This document shows, in pieces, positions 54,079 through 64,000 of a DNA stretch of 64,000 nucleotides. Made by a program: the position numbers and the translations under genes. The notes under the pieces are model-generated. The model did no database searches and was not told the DNA's origin. It was given only the letters and a program-made list of their open reading frames with translations. Every line of letters begins with the position of its first letter. The first letter of the stretch is position 1. Origin of the DNA: Phoma sp. XZ068 (lineage: Eukaryota > Ascomycota > Dothideomycetes > Pleosporales > Didymellaceae); assembly GCA_004835665.1 (NCBI GenBank), contig RBKR01000009.1, positions 1,054,001 to 1,118,000 on the forward strand, read 5' to 3'.

Positions 54079-54422
54079 AAATGAGGGTTGCCATTGATAC
54101 TAGTAATATAATGAACGCCATCAACATAAGTGTACAAAGGCTTCTTTGGTTGTCAAGCTGAACTCTAAATCGTGACGTCAAGTTGTTCTTAAGCCTCCAC
54201 CAACGAAGAATCCTGACGCTCAGATAAGGAAGCTAATTCAGACCTGCATGCAAGACTCGATATTTCCTGTTGCTGTCGAGTAAAGAGGATGATGTTTTGG
54301 CCCCCAACGAACTAGTCTTCGAACAGGAAAGCGTGATCTGCAGCTGCTCAGCCCGCGAGCATACCTCGCGATACTCCAGCTGCCCAGGCCTCTACATCTT
54401 CTCGCATTTCGAATCCAAGACA
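54079..54422. other. Intergenic, no gene seen
   Basis: 344 bp between two plus-strand genes. It should contain the UNC93-like 3' end and the promoter of the CorA-like gene. Confidence 0.4.
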
Positions 54423-56381
54423 ATGGCGGCAAAAACTAGTGCACTCGCAGATCCTACGACGTGGTTGAGGAGGCCGGATCGTATTGCGAAAGGGCGAAGA
54501 GTCAAATGGCAACAATGGCCGAAAACCGACCCCAAAATCGGCGCGCTCGATGTAGATGGAATTGTCAACCGTCGGCCAGATCTCCAGGATGATGCATATG
54601 TCGCGTGGGGACTTGAACACTGCCGAAATCAGAACACGGATGGAGCCAATATCGATATCAAAGTATTATATGGTACCGGAACTGACTTGCGCAAGTGACT
54701 CAACCAAGTACTCGTTCAGCGCTGACAACATGATAGAGTGGGAGTCTGCGCATGACGATCAACAATTGTCGCGTATGTTGGCCCAACCTATACCGGCAAC
54801 ACCTATGACGGGGCCACCAGAACGTTCCCTTCGAGTATGGTATGTCTTCTAAAATATTCTCGCGGATGACATTTAGCTGTCGTATCTCTTTCAAGGTCCC
54901 GTTTTAGCTACTAATCCGTCACGATGTAGTTTTATCAACACCTTAGCTACCGATTCAGGATGGCTTCCGGGTAACTTTAGTCTCAGACACGAAACAATCC
55001 AAGTTCTTCGCAGGGTAGGACTTTCTGGAATTCTGTTGTCTAACCTGTACTCCGAAGAAAGCTATTGGGCGAAGATGGGCAATCAACGCTTTATCCATTA
55101 CAACACCTCCGGAGGTTTGGAGTCATTTGGTACGTACACTTCCTCTACATGACGTACAACTCTCACAATAAACATAGAGATATGCTATCAGTACCGGTGT
55201 GGCTGGGATACAGGGGTGAGCTTCATTCATATGATTCGGACAGAGACGGATACCATCTACTTCTGCATCAACTATCCATCCGGTGCACGACAGAGGCTCC
55301 ACGCCATCTGGAGTCACGGGGCGCGATCTATGCTTCATCGCGACTTCTTCATCGATACATTGGTCGCAGATGATAGCTTGAAGCAGTGGCAGTTTGACAT
55401 TGGTGAGCGACGGCTTACGCTTCTGCAACTCGTCAGTACTTTTGCTCCATCTCTGCTCGCATTCGTTAATTAGGCTCGCTGTAGGAGAAACATTTCGAAG
55501 TCAAGTCCGATGAAGAGCTGTGGACCCTCAGTGAGAAGCTGTGGGACCTCAGTGACCTTCCGAGTAACCAGACACGCAGTTCTCCTTCCCCTGTAGCATC
55601 TGATGGACAGAGGGAAGCAGACGTGGAGAAACAAGCAGTATCTTCTACCAAAGACCGGACGAGCCGTCCCACAAAGACGAAGAGAACTGCTCCAAACTTA
55701 AAGAATGATAACTCGTCACTAAGTCTTGATTTCGATACTTCTACCCGCAGTTTGCACCGAATGGTGCGTCATTGGCTTGGGCTACGACAGGATTGCGAGG
55801 ATCTGCTGGCCCAGCTGAAGTTCTTGCACGACACCTACATCAAGATCAGCGAGAAACGAGGTGCAAACTGGATTGTTGACAAGACTGCAGATGCAGGGGA
55901 GTCATTCGAAGTACTCGAATCACAATGTGATATATGTGTAAGATGGACCCAGGTTTATCACGACCGCACGCAGACTCGGATTGGACTAGTAAGTATTGTT
56001 CCAGCTGGTCGGAGCATATAGCTTGTATATTAATCATAATTCCAGCTGTTCCACCTTGCGAATCAACGGACCGCTGCGGATACTGCCAAAATTGCGGAGC
56101 AAACCCAGCGTGACTCGGCTTCCATGATCACGATTGCGGCAGTCACCATGTTGTTCCTCCCTGGCACATTCGTCTGTACGATCGTGAGCACGAACTTCTT
56201 TAACTTTAGTGACAAAGGATTGCAAGTTTCTAGTCAGTGGTGGATCCTCTTAGCTGTCGCTATACCATTGACATTCATTGTGTTTGGTATTTGGGTCGGA
56301 TGGCAACGGATGAGGCGCCAGAGTCTGCAACTCAAGGATACCTTGAAAAAGCTTGAGCTACAAAAGTCTACAACGATGTAA
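54423..56381 (+). CDS. CorA-like membrane protein without GMN motif
   Basis: Six exons: 54423-54662, 54709-54839, 54930-55129, 55178-55431, 55485-55988 and 56046-56381, about 554 residues. Exon 2 and its flanking introns are the least certain. The soluble N-terminal region has Trp-rich segments (RVKWQQWPKTDPKIG, YQYRCGWDTGVSFI). A low-complexity linker follows (SSPSPVASDGQREADVE, RPTKTKRTAPN), then a helical region with HWLGLRQDCEDLLAQLKF and LFHLANQRTAADTAKIAEQ. The two C-terminal helices are SMITIAAVTMLFLPGTFV and WWILLAVAIPLTFIVFGIW. The arrangement is that of fungal CorA-like proteins, but TM1 ends STNFFNF instead of GMN. It may be a non-transporting or altered-selectivity paralogue; that is inference. 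Confidence 0.8.
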
Positions 56382-56732
56382 ATAATGAGACTTGGGAGGG
56401 ATCTTGGAGGGGCCGAAGTCAAAAATGTCGGTAAGATCGGCACGGAGGTACTGTTGGAGCCGCTCCGTGCCATTCAAGCGAATTCGAGGGTAACCTAAGG
56501 CAACAATATTCTTTAAGCGCCCATTCGTTGGCAGGAACTCAATCCAGGCTCCCTGCGTAAGGCGTTCCTCACGATGCATAGCGTTTGGCCTCAAACAGTA
56601 GCGGTGTGACGGCACGGCCAGACGGTACTGGGCACAAGTTCTGTATAAAGGGATGGCGAAGACCTGCCCACCTCATCTTTACAAACTGAGTCTCTTTTGA
56701 TCACACTCCAATCTAAAAGCAAAAACACCATT
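56382..56732. other. Intergenic, no gene seen
   Basis: 351 bp between two plus-strand genes; the DJ-1 promoter should lie here. Nothing else recognised. Confidence 0.4.
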
Positions 56733-57476
56733 ATGTCTTCCACTACCACCAAGAAGCCCCTCCGCGTCGGCGTGTTCTTCGAAAAGGTCCAAATGACCGA
56801 CCTCGCCGGCCTCGACATCCTGGGCAACCTGACCCCAAAGACGCTCGAAATGGCCTGCTCACTCGCACCCGAGTTTAAGCCTCTCTTGAAGGATGCTGTA
56901 CCCATGGAATTCCTATACATCTCCTCATCTCTCGACCTCGCCTGGTGCACGCCGGAGATGAACGTCCAGCCCACCCACAGCTACGCCAATGCGCCTCGCG
57001 ACCTCGATATCCTCCTGATTGGCGGTCCTGACCCGACGACTGTGCACCCGGAGAGCTTGACCTACCTGAAAGAAGCAGCTAAGCAGACAAAAACCATCCT
57101 GACCACATGCTCGGGAGCCATGTGGCTGGCACAATCCGGCGTCCTGGACGGAAAGAAGGCAACAACAAACCGTGTATTCCTTGGACTCGCAGCGAAGATG
57201 GCACCAAAGGTGGAGTGGCTAGACCAACGATGGGTCAATGGCTCCGGCCTGTTCGAAGGCTCGGAGATCTGGACTAGTGGTGGCGCGGGATGTGGTAAGT
57301 TTTTGACAATGCGTGTACCGACAGTAATGCTTACAATCACAGGTATCGACATGGTCATCGAGTACGCGCACCAGAAGTTCAACAAGCAGATTGTAGAATT
57401 GGGGTGTGTGGGACTTGACTTGGATTTCGAGAACCGTCCGCAATTCTACAAGGGCCCTCTGGTGACGGGAGTTTAG
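56733..57476 (+). CDS. DJ-1/PfpI family protein
   Basis: Exons 56733-57294 and 57343-57476 (intron 48 nt) give about 231 residues. The fold signatures are LRVGVFFEKVQMTDLAGLDI, LDILLIGGPDPTTVH and the nucleophile elbow ILTTCSGAMWLAQSG, with Cys about 126. VDMVIEYAHQKF-type helix after the join (GIDMVIEYAHQKF) follows WTSGGAGC. Relatives include DJ-1/PfpI proteins and fungal isocyanide hydratase-like enzymes; the Cys is often the catalytic residue. The intron is a multiple of three and contains no stop, so an unspliced message also encodes a full-length protein with 16 extra residues. The spliced form restores the family sequence GGAGxGIDM, so I take it as the true one. Substrate unknown. Confidence 0.88.
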   Translation: MSSTTTKKPLRVGVFFEKVQMTDLAGLDILGNLTPKTLEMACSLAPEFKPLLKDAVPMEFLYISSSLDLAWCTPEMNVQPTHSYANAPRDLDILLIGGPDPTTVHPESLTYLKEAAKQTKTILTTCSGAMWLAQSGVLDGKKATTNRVFLGLAAKMAPKVEWLDQRWVNGSGLFEGSEIWTSGGAGCGKFLTMRVPTVMLTITGIDMVIEYAHQKFNKQIVELGCVGLDLDFENRPQFYKGPLVTGV

Positions 57477-58490
57477 AGCACTTCGTAAAGTCATCTATTC
57501 TCTCCCCTCCATGAACATGTCAATTGCTAGTGATGGTGTAACGAAAGAGCAATACGCTCGCCATGTATCGCACTTACAGATAGCCAATCGCCATCGACTG
57601 TGTGATTATCATTCTGTAAATAGGAGCAGCGACACGACACCCATCTATGTTCCAACGCTCCTGCAGAAAATACCAGGGCGGATGAAGAAACTCTTAACAT
57701 AGCAATACCAAAAAATCCTGCATACCTGCTAAACACATCACCACCCCAAACTTTCTCGCCCTTTCAAAACACGAATAGCAGCTTCTACCAAAAGGCAGCA
57801 GAGACGCTGCACCTACATCTTTTGAGAAGTGAACGTTTCATGTTCATCATATCCAGAACAGGCCTTGTGGAAACGACGAGTAGACAATTCCAAAAGACGG
57901 AAACAATCAAAAGGTAGAAAGATAATGAAGATAGTTAGAATAAATCACAGAATACAAACTCAGAATACCAATACAGGGGTACTCTCTTCCACGGCCAAAC
58001 CTAGGTCAGTCCCTTTGATGAGTAGGCAAAAGTAAAGGGTTAATGGGTAAGGTAGAGGCGATAGAGAAGCAGCATATTGCACCGCATCATAGCTTCCTCC
58101 AGGAACAGAACATACCAGCCACGCATTCGAAGCCGAATACAAAGCAAGTCAGGATCTATCTATAACACTCAATTAGCGTGAACAAGCCACAAAACCGCAC
58201 AGAGAACTACTGCAACTCTTCAGACAGGTACCGTCTTACGTAGTACTAACAAGAAAAGTGCTTGTAGTATGTAGTTCACATTGCCATCGCTATCGCTAAC
58301 ACTGATATAACAGAAATGCCTATGCAATACACCGACCGCTCAAGGCCACTCCACTCGCTCGCAACGAGAATTCAATCAGCCCAAACAGAGCTAGAGCTAT
58401 AACGCCATCTAATGCAACCCACACGCAAGAACCTTTTCAGTCCTTGCAGATACAAAAAAAAGGAGAAAGAGATCATCTCAATGCTACATC
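57477..58490. other. Intergenic between convergent genes
   Basis: 1.0 kb between the DJ-1 and channel stop codons. It is A-rich on the plus strand towards 58400. Frames are under 70 codons. No RNA gene or repeat recognised. Confidence 0.4.
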
Positions 58491-61401
58491 TCACCGACGG
58501 AAATACTCGTTCCTACTCTCCCCGTCGCGATCGGGGTTATACGGTGTATACGCGCTGGGCGTCTGGTGTCCCATTGGCGCCGCACCGCTGAGGAGGTTGT
58601 GGTCGTCGTGGACTTGGTACGGTTGGCTTGAGTTACTTTCGATGTGGCGCAGGCCCGGTTCGGTGACGGGACTGTATTCGCGGAGGTTGCTGGGCGTTTG
58701 GTGGTATCCAGCTGGGTATGTGACGCCGTGGTCGTCGACGTCGCGTGTTGAGCCGCGACTTGATGAGCGGCCGCGGCCGTTGTCGCCCCAGAGTGTTGAT
58801 GGTGAGTCAGGCCGGATGCTGTCGCCGTACATGGAGCCGCGGTCTGAGTTGAATTCTGAGCGGTCTTTGAAGTTTTCGTAGTCCATGTTGTTTTCTGAGA
58901 CGAATTCGAAAGGGGCGGTTGCTGTTGTTGCGATCTTGCCGGGATTCTCTTTGCTCATGCGCTTCATCGAGTAAACGTCGCTGAATGCTGCGTTGTCGCC
59001 GATGTCGCCGTCAAGACGCCCGCGGTATACCTCTGCAAGGAGGTGTTTGCTCTGCTCGTGCACCATGGGTACGGTTAGCTTCTGGTAGAGAGCAGGATGT
59101 CCAAAGCGGGCTGCGACACGGTCGCGTCTGCGCGACTCCTTGTCGATTGGCGTCTGGGCCTCGGCGCCCTTGTTGGTCTTGCCGTGGGTGTAGTACTTCA
59201 TCTCATGATCGTACGTCCTCTTGCAGTAGATTTTGAAGCCCAGGAGGAGGAGTGGCAGGGGAGCCATAGCAGCCGCCATAATGTATTGCGATTCACCACC
59301 TTTGGTAGCAACCAGACATGCGGTGATGACGTTCGCCAGGAAGGTACCAAAGAGCATACGGTTGAACAAGACGCGCCAGAAGAGGCCTCCTGTCTCGTTC
59401 TTGGTGCAGAACACGTACATCAGCAAATACTTCTTCATCCAGGAGTCAAGGGTGAAGTAGAATGCTGTGACAACGAGAGTGATGGGCTGCAACGACCCAA
59501 AGACCAAAGTGACCGTCGAGTAAAACAGGAAGTAGTTGTAGTAACTCGTGTAGTCAAACGGAGGCGGCGCAGTCCGCTGAATAAGTTCGCGAGGCGTGGG
59601 ATTCAGGAACTTGCGCGAGAAAGAGCCCCAAGCCAGATTGACAGCCTGCGACAAATCGATGACCGCACCGAGGTTACGCTGAACGAGCCATGTGACCCAG
59701 TACGCTGAGACGTTGCACAGTGCGCCCATGAGTTGCTGGAAAGGCTCGATGGATCGGACGACTGCCGTGAAGCTTGCATCGCCTTGACGTGCGGCTAACG
59801 CACTCATGATGATCTGGAAGACGGCGGAAAAGATGGAGAAAACGACGAGATTGTTAAAGACGAAAAACGCATAGAGTTGGTGAAGGACGTGCTTCTCGCG
59901 GGAGCTCTTCGACTGGTCACCGGCTTTGATGGACAGGCGACGAAAGATGATGGGTAGGAAATAGTAGAACAGCGAAGTCAACGCTGGCGCAAGAATACCC
60001 TGCACAACAGCCCAAAACTTCGGGTGTGCCGTCATTTCTGTCTTGAAAGTTGCCCAGAAAAGAGCCAAGTTGTTGAGCTTGGACAGGAAGATGGCAATGC
60101 CGGCGTTGGGAATGAAGTAAAGAACTGTAAGCAGGGTGATCCAGACGTTGTTGATAAAACGCCTCCATCGCCTCTGCTTCGGGTTGAGGAGCAAGTTCTT
60201 CCAGATGATATCCTTTGGCTTGGGAGCAAGGCGAACAGTAGTGCCTTGAGGGTGCTTGCTGCGCGCAGCGAATGCAACGGTGTGTGCCGACTCGAGAGTT
60301 TCGTAGCTGGCGAATCCAAAGGGCATGGCGTCCCTGTTGTCCACCGTCTCACGAGCTTCCTTGATCTTCAACTCCAAACGCTGGATTCTGGCAGTAAGAT
60401 AGTCGATAGCATCCACCTTCTGCTTTTTGTCGCTATACTCCGGGTCCTTCTTAGATGGCGTGCATAGCGGGCGCTCGGGCGGTAACTGATTTGGGTTCTT
60501 CAAGTACTTTGAAAGAACCGCCTCCAATTCCATAACGGCTTCCTCATGCGATTCGATCATGTCTGGGATGTCCTTGACGTTCCTGCCGATGGTTGTGCGG
60601 GGAACTTCTGGCGTAGTCTTCAGACCGTCGGTGATCTCCAGCAGGCCGTTGTCGCTACGTAGGTTCTTGGTGAGGTCGGTGATCATGAGCGTTCTGGCGT
60701 GCAGACTGTTCTGATACTCGGCGCTCTCCATGTACCTGCGTCGAAGGCGGTGCACAGCCCGGTACGTCCACCACAAGAAAGCGCATACGATGATGTCGAA
60801 GATATACGCCACAACCACGTGAGCCCAGAAGACCTGACCGAACAACTGCGAGGGCGTCATCATGACAAAGATTTTGGTCGACTCGTTGCGCAGGTCCCCA
60901 CTGATCTTGCCCTGTCTCATAGAAAAGATGATGTTGACGGGAATGATGATGGCGCAACCAAAGACAGCCAAGGTGAGGAACATGTTGCGGCACATTCTTG
61001 CGAAGCGCAGGAAGACGGTCGCGTCCAGGCCAATGCGGTCGACATAGTAGTCCTCGTTGGTCTTGAACACGGGCTTGTACCAGGCGAACAGCGACTTGTC
61101 GAGGGGTGGCGGGCGGTGCTTCTCATCTGTGTGGCGCAGGCGGGGAGCGTACACGATGGTGTTGAAGGGGCGAAGTAATAGAAAAACGAGGAAAATGGCA
61201 CCGGTGATAGCGAGTGAGGTGCCGATAGCGATAATGACCGAGTCTGATTGCACCTACATGACATGGTCAGTGTAAAGACTACGCAGCTGTCGGTGATATG
61301 CGCACTTGCGAACCCAATGGGTCCTCGTTCATAATCTCTTCGAACTTCTGCCCGATGCTCTCGTCCCGCGAGAGCAGCCATGTTGGCAGCGTCGAAGCCA
61401 T
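58491..61401 (-). CDS. Csc1/TMEM63-type stress-gated cation channel (DUF221)
   Basis: Exons 61306-61401 (32 codons) and 58491-61253 (intron 52 nt, phase 0) give about 952 residues from the ATG at 61401. The first helix is VIIAIGTSLAITGAIFLVFL, followed by LRPFNTIVYAPRLRH and KPVFKTNEDYYVDRIGLDA. RNMFLTLAVFGCAIIIPVNI and VVVAYIFDIIVCAFLWWTYR lead into the cytosolic PHM7-type domain (ARTLMITDLTKNLRS; PFGFASYETLESAHTVAFA). About seven more helices follow (WITLLTVLYFIPNAGIAIFL, LYAFFVFNNLVVFSIFSAVF, GAVIDLSQAVNLAWGSF). Relatives are calcium-permeable osmotically gated channels at the plasma membrane. The last ~150 residues are a Ser/Asp-rich cytosolic tail (RGSMYGDSIRPDSPSTLWGD). Confidence 0.92.
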
Positions 61402-62845
61402 TGTGCGTGTAAGGTGGAGGGGGAGCGAAGGTGGTTGTGTGTGCGGGCGTGCGAGGGTGGGCAAGTGGGTATGACCGAGCGAGGGAGTGGATGCTCAACA
61501 CATGCCTCAGGCTCGTGGCGATTTCTCTGCGGGAGCGCAAAGAGGTGGTGATGCAGGGTAGACGCAGGGCTGGTGGAGTACAGAGCTGCCCACGCAGCAA
61601 GCAACAAAGGAACAAAGGAAGGCACAAAGGAAAACTCGGCGATGGTAAAAGACTGAGCAAACGACAAACGGCCAGGCAGAGATCGGCGTTCGAGGGCGCT
61701 CGAAGCTTAACGCGTCCGTTATCCGCTGGCAAGGGACGAAGCCGCGCCTGCGCTGCAGGGTCTGGCATGCGGGCGCACCATTTGGTGGCCTGTGATTTGC
61801 CCACGCGACGTCCGCTTTACCGCCGACGCTTGACGTCGACGTTATTTTGGTCGCGGTGCCCACCGGCCTGGCTCCATCGAGGCCGTCTTCCCCCTTCAGG
61901 AGTCGATCGACGTGAGTTTTTGCGGAGAGCAGCTGCCATGTCCACGCTACAGGCGCCCCGCCCCGGCCTGTTAACCAGAGTTGACCCAACGCTCGCGTGC
62001 GCCGCGCACGCAGCCTCGTATCCGAAGAAAGCAACAGCAACAGTGCGCCAACACCAACACCGTGACTTGCAACGCCCGCCTGGTGCCGACCCCAGTTACA
62101 CAGGCCTTGCATTCCTCCCCCTGCGCACCGTGTTTCGCATGTAAGACGCCGCTTTAGTGGCCCTCAAGGCCTGGGGACTCACGGCCAGGCGCCGCGTGTG
62201 ATTGGCCGCGACCGCACACAACTTGCCGACTTCCGCAGTCAGCCTCGTCCATGTCGTGTTTCAGGTGCTTGTTTGGTGACGACGCGCCACAGCGCACTGC
62301 TTCGTACTGTACCTGGTCCAGCTGAAAACAACGCCAAACTCCTCTCTCTGTATGAACTGCTGTTGTCAGCCACTTTTCGCCGCATAGTTGAACACCCGTA
62401 GAACAATGCATGTTTTGGCTCAGACAATGTATTGATCGCACACCGAGTCCACACTGGGATCTCTGATACGCAGTATCTGTAAACGAGCCAGTTGTGCAAC
62501 TATACTAGTCTGCATAACTGTCTCTGTCATCACGGCCGGGGAACGGTAAACCAATGTGACACGTACCTTGCGTTGCACGAGACAAAGTGCGTGCTTCGAC
62601 TATCGCCGTTGTGAGCATGTCACCGGAAACCATGTGGACGCAGCCATGCTATGCCAATGCCGTTTGTTATCCATATCCGAGCTTTTATCTATCGTGAAGT
62701 CATCCAGTCATGTCCTCTTCTCTTACCCCAATGCCACAAGCTTTTTAGATATTGTGTCCGTCATGCGGCCAGAAGCTCCCGCTCAAGGAAGTTCTCTGTC
62801 TAACCTCAAAATCACCTCCTCATCGTACGGGATCCAATTCGCTCT
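61402..62845. other. Gene-free stretch, GC-rich leader region
   Basis: 1.44 kb between the channel start and the end of the mutase gene. It includes the channel's promoter/leader. Long open frames here (201-237 codons on both strands near 61431-62144) overlap each other and reflect high GC rather than genes. Confidence 0.45.
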
Positions 62846-64000
62846 CTAAGCGCCACCGGCGGCCTTGACGATCTCCGAAACCTTCCTGGCCAGATCTTCG
62901 GCTTCCGCCTTGGTCGCAGCCTCAGCGTACACACGGACGGCGTCCTCGGTACCACTGGCACGGGCGAACGAACGGCCCTGGCGGACCTTCTGTACTTCCT
63001 TGTCGATCTGTGCTTGGACGCCGTCGGGGCTGGTAAGCTTGCGCTCGGCATCTGTCGTCTTGAAGATGGTGCGATCGTTGACAAGAACCTTCAGAAGGCG
63101 GTTGGGAAGGTCCGTGTAAGTGGAGAGCCACTCCTGGGGTCCCCAGTGCTTGTGCGCGAGGACAACCTCAACCAGCAAGAAGTCAGAGAGCGCATCGCCG
63201 ACTGACTGGTTGATGAGGTTGATGCAAGCCTGCAGGACTTCGATAGCTTCCTTCTCGCCAGGGTTCCTTGGCTCGTACTTCTCAATTGTGTCAAGAGTGT
63301 CGTGAGAAAAGATGACAGTGCCGTGACCGTTAGCTTCAAAGTAGACTCCAATGTCGAGCTTCTCTGCTGCGTGGTGAAGGTACTTGACACCAGTAGGCGT
63401 GCAGTCGACCTTGAGCTTCAGGTTCTGCTCAACGTAGTTTGTGGCGGCTCCGTTTGCGTAGGCCGTCTGTACAACACCAATCTTGATTGAGTCTGCGAGT
63501 CCGCTCTGGCGCACGAGGTCTCCAAGGAAAGAAGCTACAAGGGTGGCAATGCGGTCACCGTCCAAAAGACGGAAGACGTTCTGCTCGTCCTTGAAGTAGT
63601 ATACGACACGGTCGGCATCACCATCAAGGGATGCGCAGCGGTCGCCGGGTCCAGCCTTGGAAGAGGGAGGGGCGCGCTGGTTGGTCTTGACGTAGTCTGC
63701 ACCGCACTGGAATCATAGTTAGTTATAGTAAGCCAATCAGATGACGTATCTTACATCAACGTTCAGGCTCTCCGGCTTGATGACATTGTCATTGATGACG
63801 AAGATCTCAAGGCCACCCTCTTCCTTGGAAGGCAGGTACTTGATGAGCTCCCTCAGCTTCGGTCCACCAACACCGTTGGCGCCGTCTACGGTCAGGGAGC
63901 CTGAGGGCTTCTTGCCACGCAGCGCAGTCTTGAAGGCAGCGCCAAACTTCTCGTAGTAGCCCTTCTCCGTTGGTGTACCATATGCGTCCTTTGTGCCCTC
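62846..64000 (-). CDS. PCM1: Phosphoacetylglucosamine mutase (Pcm1/Agm1), C-terminal part
   Basis: Minus strand; exons 62846-63706 and 63755-64000 (intron 48 nt, phase 0). The gene continues past the window edge, so the catalytic Ser and N-terminus are not seen. Visible landmarks: SGSLTVDGANGVGGPKLREL, FVINDNVIKPESLNVD joined to CGADYVKTNQRAPP, and the metal-binding loop ASLDGDADRVVYYF. Sugar-binding GVYFEANGHGTVIFS and the C-terminal phosphate-binding RASGTEDAVRVYAEA follow. The EANGHG motif separates this enzyme from ordinary phosphoglucomutase. It converts GlcNAc-6-P to GlcNAc-1-P in the UDP-GlcNAc pathway that feeds chitin, N-glycan and GPI synthesis. About 368 of ~540 residues are present. 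Confidence 0.95.

Noticed and set aside
61431..62144. 237-codon plus-strand and 201-codon minus-strand open frames
   Set aside because: They overlap each other on opposite strands in GC-rich leader DNA of the channel gene and have no protein-like features.

Overview
The window is nuclear DNA of a filamentous ascomycete (Pezizomycotina). Genes are intron-poor, most introns are about 46-70 nt with GTRNGT donors and YAG acceptors, and genes lie on both strands with no operons. Recognisable fungal proteins include Prp4 kinase, Zrg17, Mgm101, Aim21, Tvp18, Sfh5, amadoriase and a Csc1/TMEM63 channel. A Dothideomycete is my best guess from the style of the proteins, but this is inference. All exon joins given here were derived by eye from reading frame and splice signals.

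Layout. 1-3117 has no supportable gene. 3118-14000 holds the splicing kinase Prp4, two orphan proteins, an L-type cyclin, a tRNA-Phe with a 12-nt intron, a two-helix membrane protein and the divergently transcribed Zrg17-like zinc transporter subunit. 14159-23497 holds an RBR E3 ubiquitin ligase, a predicted mitochondrial Ser-rich protein, a secretory-pathway Ish1/Msc1 repeat protein ending in KDEL, a SET-domain methyltransferase and, convergent with it, the TFIIIC subunit Tfc6. 23498-29146 is sparse: a tRNA-like degenerate repeat, a 16-G homopolymer next to a doubtful small gene, an alpha/beta hydrolase and a small conserved fungal orphan. 29147-36233 holds an F-box protein, a six-exon CorA-like membrane protein, a TB2/DP1/HVA22 protein and Mgm101. 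36845-50019 holds an amino-acid permease, Aim21, Tvp18 and Tad2 (divergent), Sfh5 and a TMEM135-like membrane protein. 50112-57476 holds a peroxisomal-type fructosyl amine oxidase divergent from an UNC93-like transporter, a second CorA-like protein without the GMN motif, and a DJ-1/PfpI protein. 58491-64000 holds the Csc1-like stress-gated channel and the C-terminal part of phosphoacetylglucosamine mutase, which runs off the window.

Most genes are unconnected housekeeping functions: splicing, Pol III transcription, tRNA editing, lipid transfer, actin patches and the chitin/GPI precursor pathway. The pairs most likely to share regulation are the divergent ones: amadoriase/UNC93, tvp18/tad2, membrane protein/zrg17, sfh5/TMEM135-like and CorA-like/TB2-DP1. 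I found no strongly supported novel multi-gene system. The better leads are single-gene oddities: the KDEL-tailed Ish1 protein, the frame-preserving intron in the DJ-1 gene, the membrane-anchored N-terminus of Tad2, the G16 tract, the tRNA-derived repeat and the amadoriase/transporter pair.
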